A stretch of DNA of 64,000 bases. It comes from DASUSH01 sp963785155 (GTDB lineage Bacteria; Actinomycetota; Thermoleophilia; Solirubrobacterales; 70-9). Positions 8,407-16,410 of this stretch are shown in pieces. The stretch's first letter is position 1; the number at the start of each line of letters is the position of its first letter. The notes under the pieces are model-generated. The model worked only from the letters and a program-made list of their open reading frames with translations, ran no database searches and was not told the DNA's origin. The position numbers and the translations under genes are program-made. The DNA is taken from the NCBI GenBank assembly GCA_963785155.1, contig CAWAUB010000007.1, positions 434,001 through 498,000 of the forward strand, written 5' to 3'.

Positions 8407-9875
8407 GCGAGCAGCCGCCGAACGGGCCGGACGACGGCCCGCAGGTCCCCGACGACCCCTTCCTCGCCGAGGACCCCGCCGCGGCCGAGCGCGAGCGACG
8501 CCGCCTCGAGCGCGAGCAGCGCCGCGCCCAACGCGAGGCGAAGCAGGCGGCGAGGGGTGACGCCGGCGAAGCGCGGCCAAGCGGATCGTCGGCCGGCGAA
8601 CGCGCCTCCGCCGCGCTCGGCGGCCTGAGTGACCGCATCTCGAAACGCCGCAAACCGGGGTCTGACCCGAGCCCGGCGGAAAAGCCCGAGCCCGCCGAGA
8701 CACAGGGGTCTGACCCCACAGAGTCCGAATTGGCCCCGGCCCAAGAACCAGAGCCCCAAACCTCCGAGCCCATCCGCTACAGCCACTCATCTCCACCCGC
8801 GAGCACCGGCGGTGGGGGAGGGGGCGTCCTTTCGCGCCTGCCGCGCCCGAGCCCGGTCTGGATCGTCGCGGTCGTGTTCGTCGTCGCCCTGCTGATCTTC
8901 CTGAACGCCCTCTTCCAGCCGTTCCACGGTGAGGGCTCGGGCAAGGTCCTCTTCAAGATCCCGCGGGGTGCGAGCGCGGGCACGGTGGCGGACTCGCTCG
9001 ACGAGAAGGGCGTGATCTCCAGCGGGACGCTCTTCGAGGCACGGCTCACCCTCGCTGGCCATCGCAGCGACCTCTTCGCGGGCAACTACGTCCTCAAGGA
9101 GGGGATGAGCTACTCGGACGTGATCACGGAGCTGACCAAGCCGCCGAGCCAGCGAACGGTCGCGATCACGGTTCCCGAGGGCCTCGGCCGCGAGCAGATC
9201 GCAAAGATCGCCACCGGCGCCGGGCTCGAGGGGAGCTACGAAAAGGCCTCGAAGAGCTCGAAGGAGCTCGATCCGGCCGACTACGGCGGCGAGGCGGCGA
9301 CGAGCCTCGAGGGTTTCCTCTATCCGGCGAGCTACGAGCTGAAGGCGAAGGCGACCTCCGAGGATCTCGTAAACGAGCAGCTTTCGACCTTCAAGGACCA
9401 GTTCAAGAAGGTCGACCTGTCCTTCGCCAAGGAGAAGAACCTGACCGCGTACGACGTGCTGATCATCGCCTCGATGATCGACCGCGAGGTGATGGTCGCC
9501 GACGAGCGCAAGCTGGTCTCCTCGGTGATCTACAACCGCCTCGACGACAGCATCCCGCTGGGCATCGACGCGACGATCCGCTACGCGGTCGGCAACTACG
9601 ACAAGCCGCTCCTGCAGTCGGAGCTCGATCTCGATTCCCCCTTCAACACCCGCGAGAACCTGGGCCTGCCGCCGACCCCGATCGGCAACCCCGGCCTGGA
9701 CGCGATTGAGGCTGCCGCGAATCCGGCCGATACCAACTTCAGGTATTACGTTGTCAAGCCGGGCACATGTGGAGAGCACGAGTTCTCCGAGACCGATGCG
9801 GAGGCGGCGGCCGCGACGGCCGCCTACAACGAGGCGCGCGAGGCTGCCGGAGGGAAGTCGCCCGACACCTGCTGA
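8403..9875 (+). CDS. mltG: MltG/YceG endolytic transglycosylase, proposed CTG start
   Basis: Membrane-bound lytic transglycosylase that cuts nascent glycan strands and sets their length. Starting at CTG 8403, which overlaps the ruvX stop and sits 6 bases after agagggg, the protein is 490 residues. It has a charged cytoplasmic tail (1-150, beginning SEQPPNGPDDGPQVPDDPFL), a transmembrane helix (about 151-173) and a YceG domain (185-470). No ATG, GTG or TTG is in frame before TTG 8730, yet the tail has normal codon use and the DDPFL-then-charged character I recall from relatives. By hand alignment with E. coli ASIVEKET, the catalytic Glu218 position reads Asp (ASMIDREV). Confidence 0.9.
   Translation: MSEQPPNGPDDGPQVPDDPFLAEDPAAAERERRRLEREQRRAQREAKQAARGDAGEARPSGSSAGERASAALGGLSDRISKRRKPGSDPSPAEKPEPAETQGSDPTESELAPAQEPEPQTSEPIRYSHSSPPASTGGGGGGVLSRLPRPSPVWIVAVVFVVALLIFLNALFQPFHGEGSGKVLFKIPRGASAGTVADSLDEKGVISSGTLFEARLTLAGHRSDLFAGNYVLKEGMSYSDVITELTKPPSQRTVAITVPEGLGREQIAKIATGAGLEGSYEKASKSSKELDPADYGGEAATSLEGFLYPASYELKAKATSEDLVNEQLSTFKDQFKKVDLSFAKEKNLTAYDVLIIASMIDREVMVADERKLVSSVIYNRLDDSIPLGIDATIRYAVGNYDKPLLQSELDLDSPFNTRENLGLPPTPIGNPGLDAIEAAANPADTNFRYYVVKPGTCGEHEFSETDAEAAAATAAYNEAREAAGGKSPDTC
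8657..8717. repeat. Two copies of palindrome (g)gggtctgaccc(c) in mltG
   Basis: gggtctgaccc at 8658-8668 and ggggtctgacccc at 8705-8717 are 11- and 13-base palindromes around a central t. Both are read in the same frame as GSDP in the low-complexity cytoplasmic tail of MltG. Confidence 0.5.
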
Positions 9876-9929
9876 GGCGGGCGGGCGCGTGCAGGGACAG
9901 GGGCGCGAGAGCGCCATCCTGAGAGACGA

Positions 9930-10748
9930 ATGCCGCGCCTAGCTGTCATCGGACACCCGGTCGCCCACTCGCTCTCGCCGAAGATGCAGAACGCGGCGCT
10001 GCGCGAGATGGGCCTCGCCGGCGAATGGTCCTACGAGGCGATCGACGTCGAGCCAAGCGAGTTCAGCCGCGTGGTCAAGGGCCTCCCTGGAGGCAACTTC
10101 GAGGGCGTCAACGTCACGATCCCCCACAAGCACGCCGCCCTCGAGATCGCCGATGACCCCTCCGACGCTGCGCGCGCGATCGGCGCGGCCAACACGCTCA
10201 GCTTCGGCGGCGGCCGGATCGCCGCGGAGAACACCGATGCGCCCGGCCTGATCGCCGCGCTCCCGGAATCGCCCAAGGGCCATCGCGCACTGGTCCTCGG
10301 CGCCGGCGGTGCCGCGCGCGCGTCGGCATGGGCGCTCGCCCAGGAGGGCGCCGCCGTGTGGGTCTGGAACCGGACCCACGCGAAGACGGAAAAGCTCGCC
10401 TCTGAGCTCGGCTTGCGCCCGATTGAACCGGAGGCGCCACCCCGCGCCCTTCAGCTCAACCGCTTCGAGATCGTGGTGAACGCGACGTCGGTCGGCCTCG
10501 AGCCGTCCAAAAAAGAGGGTGCAGACCTAAAGGCCCTCCATCTGGATGCCGATTCCCTTACCGAACAACATCTTGTGGTGGACTTGGTCTATGGGTCCGA
10601 GGACACTGAGCTCATGCGCACGGCGCGGGCAGGGGGAGCGACGGTGATCGGCGGGCGTGAGGTACTGGTTCACCAGGGGGCTGCATCGCTACGCATCTGG
10701 ACGAAGCGCGAACCCCCATTGGAGACCATGAGGAACGCAATCCGATGA
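9930..10748 (+). CDS. aroE: Shikimate dehydrogenase
   Basis: NADP-dependent reduction of 3-dehydroshikimate to shikimate. 272 residues, normal for AroE. The substrate-binding start VIGHPVAHSLSPKMQN, catalytic Lys67 in NVTIPHK and Asp103 in ENTDAPGL are present. The Rossmann loop is GAGGAARA (about 118-125), followed by the NRTHAK NADP-recognition segment. It opens the aromatic-pathway set that continues after the pilus genes at 26.9 kb. The stop overlaps the pilB ATG (ATGA). Bases 10500-10600 are noticeably less GC-rich than the surroundings, without any break in the protein. Confidence 0.96.
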   Translation: MPRLAVIGHPVAHSLSPKMQNAALREMGLAGEWSYEAIDVEPSEFSRVVKGLPGGNFEGVNVTIPHKHAALEIADDPSDAARAIGAANTLSFGGGRIAAENTDAPGLIAALPESPKGHRALVLGAGGAARASAWALAQEGAAVWVWNRTHAKTEKLASELGLRPIEPEAPPRALQLNRFEIVVNATSVGLEPSKKEGADLKALHLDADSLTEQHLVVDLVYGSEDTELMRTARAGGATVIGGREVLVHQGAASLRIWTKREPPLETMRNAIR

Positions 10749-12532
10749 GTGAAGGCGATCGCCGGTCGCACCTGCGGCCGGTCCCGGGACCGGGCAACGA
10801 GGCCACGGCGTCCGACCTCGAGCCCGAGGAGACGGGGACTCCAGGACTGACGCCCCCGAGCGGGCGCACCCGTTCCGGCTCCTTCGTCACCGATGTGATC
10901 GTCGACCTTGGGTTCGCCGAGCGCGAGAGGGTTGAAGCTGCGGTCGCAGAGGCTCGCGCCGCCGGCCGAGCGGCCGAGCGGGTGCTCGTCGAGCAGGGAG
11001 CGATCAACGCCGATCAGCTCTCCCGCGCGATCGCCGAGCGCTACGGGCTCGACCACATCGACCTGACCGTCTTCAAGGTCGACATGGCAGCGGCGAACCT
11101 CCTTTCCGAGACGCTCGCCAAGCGATACAAGGCCGTGCCTGTCGGCTATGTCAACGAGGAGGTTTTGCTCCTCGCCATGGCCGACCCGACGAACGTCCTG
11201 GCGGTCGACGACATCCAGATGATGACCGGGCTCTCCTGCAAGCCCGCGATTGCCGCCGAGGAGGACATCGAGGCGATGATCGGGCGCCTCGACACGCTCC
11301 AGCACGCCGTCAGCGAGGCGATCGAGGAGGACGCCGAGGACGGCGAGGCCGAGGTCACCGAGCTGCGCGAGTCCGCCGAGGACGCGCCCGTGATCAAGCT
11401 CGTCTACTCGATCCTCGGCCAGGCGGTGCAGGAGGGCGCCTCCGACATCCACTTCGAGACGGAGGAAAAGGACATGCGGGTCCGCTTCCGCGTGGACGGA
11501 ATCCTCTACGAGACCGCACACGTGCCGCGGCGGATGGTTGCCGGAGTGGTCTCCCGCATCAAGATCATGAGCGATCTCGACATCGCCGAGAAGCGGATTC
11601 CGCAGGACGGTCGAGTCTCCGTCAACGTCGATGAGCGCAAGGTGGACCTACGCGTGACGACCCTTCCCACCCAGCGTGGCGAGGGAGCCACGATCCGCAT
11701 CCTCGACAAGAGCCAGGCGCTGCTCACCCTCGACGAGCTGGGCCTCGATGGCGAGGGCCGCGACCGCTTCGAGGCCTCCTTCCGCAAGGCGTACGGCGCG
11801 ATTCTCGTCACCGGCCCGACGGGCTCCGGCAAGTCGACCACGCTCTACGCGGCGCTGAACGACCTCAACGCGGTCGAGAAGAAGATCGTCACGATCGAGG
11901 ACCCGGTCGAGTATCAGCTCGCGGGGATCAATCAGATCAACGTCAACCGCCGCGCCGGGCTCGATTTCGCAACCGGCCTGCGTTCGATCCTTCGAGCCGA
12001 CCCCGACATCATCATGGTCGGCGAGATCCGCGACTCCGAGACCGCACGGAGCGCCGTCGAGGCGGCGCTCACCGGTCACATGGTCCTCACCACGCTGCAC
12101 ACGAACAGCGCCCCCGGCGTGGTCACCCGTCTGCAGAAGATGGGGATCGAGAGCTTCCTGACCGCCTCCGCGATCGACTGCGTCGTCGCCCAGCGCCTCG
12201 CCAGGCGCCTGTGCCCGAACTGCAAGCGCCGGATCGTGATCCCGGCCAAGGCACTTGCGGAGGCGGGCTTCAAGGCCGGCGCCGACGTGGAGGCATACGA
12301 GTCCGTCGGCTGCGGCCGCTGCAACCAGACCGGGTATCGCGGCCGCACCGGCCTCTACTCGGTGATGCTGATGAGCGACGGAATCCGCGACCTGACGATC
12401 GAGGGCGCTCCTGAGGGCGACGTCGCCAAGCTCGCCCGCGAGGAGGGCATGCTGACGCTGCGGGAGAACGGTTTGCTGAAGGTCCGCGAGGGAGTCACGT
12501 CGATCCAGGAAGTCGCGCGCGTCTCGATCTAG
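10745..12532 (+). CDS. pilB: Type IV pilus assembly ATPase PilB
   Basis: Hexameric GspE/PilB-family ATPase that powers pilus extension from the cytoplasmic face. 595 residues. The N-terminal MshEN-type domain (about 35-190, FVTDVIVDLGFAERERVEAA ... ALAERY-like helices) can bind cyclic di-GMP in some homologues. The ATPase core has Walker A GPTGSGKST at about 357-365, the Asp box and Walker B (DPDIIMVGEIRDSET). A zinc site is formed by LCPNCK and CGRCNQTG. It is translationally coupled to aroE and followed by pilT and pilC. A riboswitch for the same nucleotide precedes pilA downstream. Confidence 0.95.
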   Translation: MSEGDRRSHLRPVPGPGNEATASDLEPEETGTPGLTPPSGRTRSGSFVTDVIVDLGFAERERVEAAVAEARAAGRAAERVLVEQGAINADQLSRAIAERYGLDHIDLTVFKVDMAAANLLSETLAKRYKAVPVGYVNEEVLLLAMADPTNVLAVDDIQMMTGLSCKPAIAAEEDIEAMIGRLDTLQHAVSEAIEEDAEDGEAEVTELRESAEDAPVIKLVYSILGQAVQEGASDIHFETEEKDMRVRFRVDGILYETAHVPRRMVAGVVSRIKIMSDLDIAEKRIPQDGRVSVNVDERKVDLRVTTLPTQRGEGATIRILDKSQALLTLDELGLDGEGRDRFEASFRKAYGAILVTGPTGSGKSTTLYAALNDLNAVEKKIVTIEDPVEYQLAGINQINVNRRAGLDFATGLRSILRADPDIIMVGEIRDSETARSAVEAALTGHMVLTTLHTNSAPGVVTRLQKMGIESFLTASAIDCVVAQRLARRLCPNCKRRIVIPAKALAEAGFKAGADVEAYESVGCGRCNQTGYRGRTGLYSVMLMSDGIRDLTIEGAPEGDVAKLAREEGMLTLRENGLLKVREGVTSIQEVARVSI

Positions 12533-12577
12533 GCGCCCATCCCTCAAGCTGAAGCTCCCAGCCGCCGAAATAGACAA

Positions 12578-13708
12578 ATGATGGATATCGACTTCGCCGA
12601 AGTCCTCCAGCGGATGGTCGCTGAGCGCGCTTCGGACGTTCACCTGACGGCCGGCAGACCGCCCGCGATCCGCGTGCGCGGTCGCATCACGCCGCTCGAG
12701 GAATACCCGGACCTGACCGGGCAGGACACACGGGAGATCGTCTACTCGATCCTCAACTCGGATCAGCGCAAGCGCTTCGAGAACGAGCTCCAGATCGACC
12801 TTGCCTACATGATTCCCGGGGTCGCCCGCTTCCGCGTCAACTGCTTCTTCCAGCGCGGAGCTATCTCGGCGGCGTTCCGCCACATTCCGGACGAGATCAA
12901 GACGCTCGACTCGCTCGGGTTGCCGCCGGTCCTCGCCGAATTCACCCGCAAGCCACGCGGCCTCGTCCTCGTCACCGGGCCGACCGGCTCCGGTAAGACG
13001 ACCAGCCTCGCCTCGATGATCGACCTGATCAACAAGGAGCGCGAGGAGCACATCCTCACCATCGAGGACCCGATCGAGTTCCTGCACCCCCATCAGAAAT
13101 GCATCGTGAACCAGCGCGAGGTCGGCGCTGACGCGACCGATTTCCCAAGCGCCCTGAAGTCGGCGCTTCGCGAGGACCCGGACGTGATCCTCGTCGGCGA
13201 AATGCGCGACCTGGAGACGATCTCGACCGCGATCACCGCGGCGGAGACCGGCCACCTCGTCTTCGCCACGCTGCACACCCAGTCGACGGCGCAGACCGTC
13301 GACCGCATAATCGACGTCTTCCCTCCGCATCAGCAACAGCAGGTGCGGATGCAGCTCTCCATCGCCCTCGAGGGGATCATCACCCAGCAGCTGCTGCCCA
13401 CGGCCGACGGCTCGAGCCGCACGGTCGGCTGCGAGGTCCTGATCCCGACTCCCGCCATCCGGAACCTGATCCGCGAGGGCAAGACGCACCAGATCTACTC
13501 CGTGCTGCAGACATCGGGGTCGACCGGGATGCAGACGATGGACGCGCACCTCGCTCAGCTCGCTCGTCAGGGCACGATCACCAGGCAGCTTGCCGAATCA
13601 CGGGCGGCGGTGCCGGAGGAGCTGCGGCGGCTGCTCGGTGGCACCCCGGCGGCGGCTCCGCTCTCGGCTCCCACCTCGACGCCCGTGCCTGCGGGCCAGC
13701 CGCGGTAG
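12578..13708 (+). CDS. pilT: Pilus retraction ATPase PilT
   Basis: PilT drives pilus disassembly and twitching motility. 376 residues. The N-terminal PAS-like domain (ASDVHLTAGRPPAIRVRGRI) is followed by a RecA core with Walker A GPTGSGKTT from residue 134, the Asp box (ILTIEDPIEF) and Walker B (DPDVILVGEMRDLET). The His box is GHLVFATLHTQS and the AIRNLI-type retraction motif appears as TPAIRNLIREGK. The last 30 residues are an Ala/Pro/Thr tail. It starts 45 bases after pilB and runs directly into pilC. Confidence 0.95.
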   Translation: MMDIDFAEVLQRMVAERASDVHLTAGRPPAIRVRGRITPLEEYPDLTGQDTREIVYSILNSDQRKRFENELQIDLAYMIPGVARFRVNCFFQRGAISAAFRHIPDEIKTLDSLGLPPVLAEFTRKPRGLVLVTGPTGSGKTTSLASMIDLINKEREEHILTIEDPIEFLHPHQKCIVNQREVGADATDFPSALKSALREDPDVILVGEMRDLETISTAITAAETGHLVFATLHTQSTAQTVDRIIDVFPPHQQQQVRMQLSIALEGIITQQLLPTADGSSRTVGCEVLIPTPAIRNLIREGKTHQIYSVLQTSGSTGMQTMDAHLAQLARQGTITRQLAESRAAVPEELRRLLGGTPAAAPLSAPTSTPVPAGQPR

Positions 13709-13711
13709 CCG

Positions 13712-14941
13712 ATGGCCACCTATGCATTCAGGGCGGTCGACGTCGCCGGCGCCGCGTCGAACGGCGAGCTGAACGCCGACTCGAAGGCCCAGGTCACCGA
13801 GCAGCTGCGCCAGCGAGGACTGATCGTCCTCGACGTCTCCGAGAAGCGCGAGCAGATGAAGATCGAGAGTCTGTTCCGCAAGAAGGTAAAGATGCGCCCG
13901 CTGGCGGTCTTCTCCCGCCAGTACGCGACGCTGATCGCCTCCGGGATGCCGATGCTGCGCTCCCTGTACACGCTCGAGGACCAGACCGAGGACGACAAGC
14001 TGAAGGAAGCGGTTACCGGCCTCCGCCAGGACATCGAGGCCGGCAGCTCGGTGGCTCAGGCGATGGACCGCCGCCCGGACGTATTCGATCCGCTCTATCG
14101 CTCGATGGTCGAGTCCGGGGAGAGCTCGGGCCGCCTCGAGGAGGCACTCGACCGCGTCGCCTACCAACTCGAGAAGCTCGACGCCCTCCGCCGGCAGATC
14201 CGCTCGGCGATGACCTACCCGATCCTCGTCTTCGCCTTCGCGATCATCGTGATGCTCGCGGTGATCGCCTTCATCGTCCCGGTCTTCGTCGGCATCTTCG
14301 AGGAGATCGTGTCCGAGCAGCCCGGAGAGTCGGCGGAGCTGCCCTTCATGACACGGATCGTCAAGGGTGCCTCCGACACGCTGACCGGAAACTGGTATTT
14401 CGTCATCGCCGGGCTGTTCATCGTGACGTTTGCCTTCCTGAAATGGAAGCGGACCGACACCGGCCGGCGCCAGTGGGACCGGGTCAAGCTGCGCCTGCCT
14501 TTCTACATCGGCGACGTCACCCACAAGGTCGCTCTGGCACGCTGGTCCCGGACATTCGCGGGCACCGTCGAGTCGGGCGTGCCGATCCTGCAGTCGATCA
14601 AGATCACGGGGCAGACCGCCGGCAACGCCGTTATCGAGGAGGCGATGGATGACGTGTACGCGTCGGTGAAGCGGGGCGGCTCGATCGCGAAGCCGCTGGA
14701 GGAGCACCCGACGTTCCCGCCGATGGTCTCGCACATGGTCGCCGTCGGCGAGGACACCGGCCAGCTCGACTCGATGCTCGGCAAGATCGCGGATTTCTAC
14801 GAGGCGGAGGTCGACGCGAAGGTGAAGGCGCTCACCTCGTTGCTGGAGCCGGTCATGATCATCTGGGTGGGCGGCGTCGTCGGCTTCATCGTGATCGCGA
14901 TGTACCTGCCGATCTTCTCCCTCTACGACAAGATCCGCTGA
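13712..14941 (+). CDS. pilC: Pilus inner-membrane platform protein PilC
   Basis: PilC/GspF family polytopic protein that couples the ATPases to pilin polymerisation. 409 residues with two T2SSF domains. The first (about 68-190, FSRQYATLIASGMPMLRSLY) is followed by a transmembrane segment (MLAVIAFIVPVFVGIF). The second (about 270-395, WSRTFAGTVESGVPILQSIK) follows another membrane segment, and a third helix ends the protein (GGVVGFIVIAMYLPIFSLYD). The N-terminal MATYAFRAVDVAG segment is typical. The stop overlaps a proposed CTG start of the lipoprotein that follows. Confidence 0.95.
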   Translation: MATYAFRAVDVAGAASNGELNADSKAQVTEQLRQRGLIVLDVSEKREQMKIESLFRKKVKMRPLAVFSRQYATLIASGMPMLRSLYTLEDQTEDDKLKEAVTGLRQDIEAGSSVAQAMDRRPDVFDPLYRSMVESGESSGRLEEALDRVAYQLEKLDALRRQIRSAMTYPILVFAFAIIVMLAVIAFIVPVFVGIFEEIVSEQPGESAELPFMTRIVKGASDTLTGNWYFVIAGLFIVTFAFLKWKRTDTGRRQWDRVKLRLPFYIGDVTHKVALARWSRTFAGTVESGVPILQSIKITGQTAGNAVIEEAMDDVYASVKRGGSIAKPLEEHPTFPPMVSHMVAVGEDTGQLDSMLGKIADFYEAEVDAKVKALTSLLEPVMIIWVGGVVGFIVIAMYLPIFSLYDKIR

Positions 14942-15327
14942 TCACGATCCGACTCGCCAGCCTTGCCGCACTGCTTCTCGCCTCGGTCGCGATATCGGCG
15001 TGCGGGGGTGGGGAGGACCTTCATCCCGCGACCGAAGAGACCGTCGAGGCGCTTGCCGACGCCGGATATGCGACCGACGAGGTCGTCTCGGTGAGCGCGT
15101 TCGATTCCTCGTCGCCGATCGCCCTCGTCGTCGAGGGCAACTCGATTCCCGACGGGCTCATCGTCGGTGTCGAGTTCCCGGAGACCGAGGAGGACGCGCA
15201 GAAGCTGGCCAAGGAATACGAGAAGATCGACGCGGTAGTCCAGGTCGACGGGACCAAGGTGTACTCCGCTCTCAACACGGCTGACCCGGCGGTGCTCGAG
15301 GAGGTCGTCGAGGCGGGCCGGGGCTAG
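14938..15327 (+). CDS. Small lipoprotein with proposed CTG start
   Basis: The reading frame that is open to 15327 reads ITIRLASLAALLLASVAISACGGG directly after the pilC stop. This is a complete lipoprotein signal with lipobox ISAC (lipidated Cys about residue 21). No ATG, GTG or TTG precedes this signal in frame. The CTG at 14938-14940 overlaps the pilC TGA and would give 129 residues. The mature part is acidic and about 105 residues long (ATEETVEALADAGYATDEVV ...) with no family I recognise. The first conventional start, GTG at 15091, would remove the signal, so I prefer CTG. Its place in the pil operon suggests an envelope role. Confidence 0.7.
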   Translation: MITIRLASLAALLLASVAISACGGGEDLHPATEETVEALADAGYATDEVVSVSAFDSSSPIALVVEGNSIPDGLIVGVEFPETEEDAQKLAKEYEKIDAVVQVDGTKVYSALNTADPAVLEEVVEAGRG

Positions 15328-15335
15328 TGCCCGCG

Positions 15336-15341
15336 TAACCT
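15336..15341 (+). promoter_or_regulatory. Predicted leaderless -10 box of the YceI gene
   Basis: TAACCT ends 7 bases before the GTG start at 15349. There is no ribosome-binding sequence between them. Confidence 0.45.
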
Positions 15342-15348
15342 CCGGGGT

Positions 15349-15957
15349 GTGACCACCTGGATCTTCGAGCCGGGCCACACCGAGCTCAGCTTCCGCGCCC
15401 GCCACATGATGGTGACCTGGGTCACGGGGTCGATCAAGGACGTCCACGGCAAGCTCGAGTTCGATTGGGAAAGCTGCCTCGACTCGACCTTCGAGGGCTG
15501 GGCGGAACTCGAGAACCTCTGGACCGGCGAGCCCGATCGCGATACACACCTTCGCAGCGCCGATTTCTTCGACGCCGAGAACCACCCGCGGATCGAGTTC
15601 TCCGGCCGACTCGTAGAGCGGATCTCCGACCTCCATTTCCGGGCCACCGCCGACGTGACGATCCGCGGGAACAGGAGCCCCGTCGAGTTCGACGTCACCT
15701 ACATGGGCGAATGGCGGACACCGTTCTGGGTCGGCGACGAGAACAAGGGCGAGATGAGGCGGACGGGCTGGCAGGGCCGAACGACCGTCGACCGCAACGA
15801 CTGGGGCGTCTCCTGGCAGGACGAGATCCCGGGTGGAGGCGTCGTCGCGTCGAACCTGATCGAGCTCGAGCTGAACGCCGAGGCGATCGCCCTCGAGAGC
15901 CTCGAGGCCACCGGCGCCATCGAGTACTACCGCTCCGACGTCGACGCGCTTTCCTGA
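15349..15957 (+). CDS. YceI-family lipocalin-like protein
   Basis: YceI proteins form a lipocalin-like barrel that binds polyisoprenoid chains. The 202 residues start with the typical WIFEPGHTELSFRARHMMVTWVTGSIKDVHGKL-type strand (sampled: FEPGHTELSFRARHMM) and continue with LRSADFFDAENHPRIEF and the NRSPVEFDVTY strand. No signal peptide is visible, so it is probably cytoplasmic, as for many actinobacterial members. GTG start with a leaderless-type -10 box. It is not obviously linked to the pilus, although it lies between pilC and pilA. Confidence 0.9.
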   Translation: MTTWIFEPGHTELSFRARHMMVTWVTGSIKDVHGKLEFDWESCLDSTFEGWAELENLWTGEPDRDTHLRSADFFDAENHPRIEFSGRLVERISDLHFRATADVTIRGNRSPVEFDVTYMGEWRTPFWVGDENKGEMRRTGWQGRTTVDRNDWGVSWQDEIPGGGVVASNLIELELNAEAIALESLEATGAIEYYRSDVDALS

Positions 15958-15960
15958 GCG

Positions 15961-16395
15961 TCAGCCCGTCCGCGGCTCGAGGATGATCAACGGGATCTCC
16001 CGCTCGGTTCGCTCCTGGTAGCCCTGATAGCCGCCGAAGGTGTCGACGACCTTGGGCCAGAGTCGCTCGCGCTCCTCTGAGTTCGCGATGCGGGCTCGCA
16101 CCCGGCGCCGCTCGGAGCCGATCTGCACGGTCGTCTCCGGGTTCGCCTTCAGGTTGTGGAACCAGGCCGGGTTGCGCGGCGAGCCACCCTTGGAGGCGAC
16201 GATGACGACGTCGTCGCCGTCGCGCAGGTAGACGAGCGGGGAGCGCCGTTCGACGCCGCTCTTGGCGCCGACGTGGTCGAGGATCAGCATCGGCGGCAGC
16301 CCGGGGACCTGGTGGCCGACGAGGCCGTTGGTCGCCCGGTAGATCGTGGCGTGAGCGCCCATCAGCTGCCGCAAGGCGGGATCGAGGATGCTCAT
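15961..16395 (-). CDS. Deazaflavin (F420)-dependent nitroreductase-family protein
   Basis: 144 residues of the Ddn/FDOR-B type split-barrel family, which uses reduced F420 to reduce quinones or nitro compounds. Family marks are the G-x-KSG-x-R-R-S-PL segment (VGAKSGVERRSPLVYL), GGSPRNPAWFHNLKANP, and the QIGSERRRVRAR strand that contacts the cofactor phosphate. Length matches the family. A TAGATT box stands 9 bases before the ATG. It meets the YceI gene tail to tail with a 3-base gap. The natural substrate cannot be read from sequence. Confidence 0.92.
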   Translation of the reverse strand: MSILDPALRQLMGAHATIYRATNGLVGHQVPGLPPMLILDHVGAKSGVERRSPLVYLRDGDDVVIVASKGGSPRNPAWFHNLKANPETTVQIGSERRRVRARIANSEERERLWPKVVDTFGGYQGYQERTEREIPLIILEPRTG

Positions 16396-16404
16396 CGGCC
16401 GCTC

Positions 16405-16410
16405 AATCTA
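16405..16410 (-). promoter_or_regulatory. Predicted leaderless -10 box of the Ddn-like gene
   Basis: On the minus strand TAGATT ends 9 bases before the ATG at 16395. It lies close to the end of the upstream DUF547 gene, without a Shine-Dalgarno. Confidence 0.45.
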
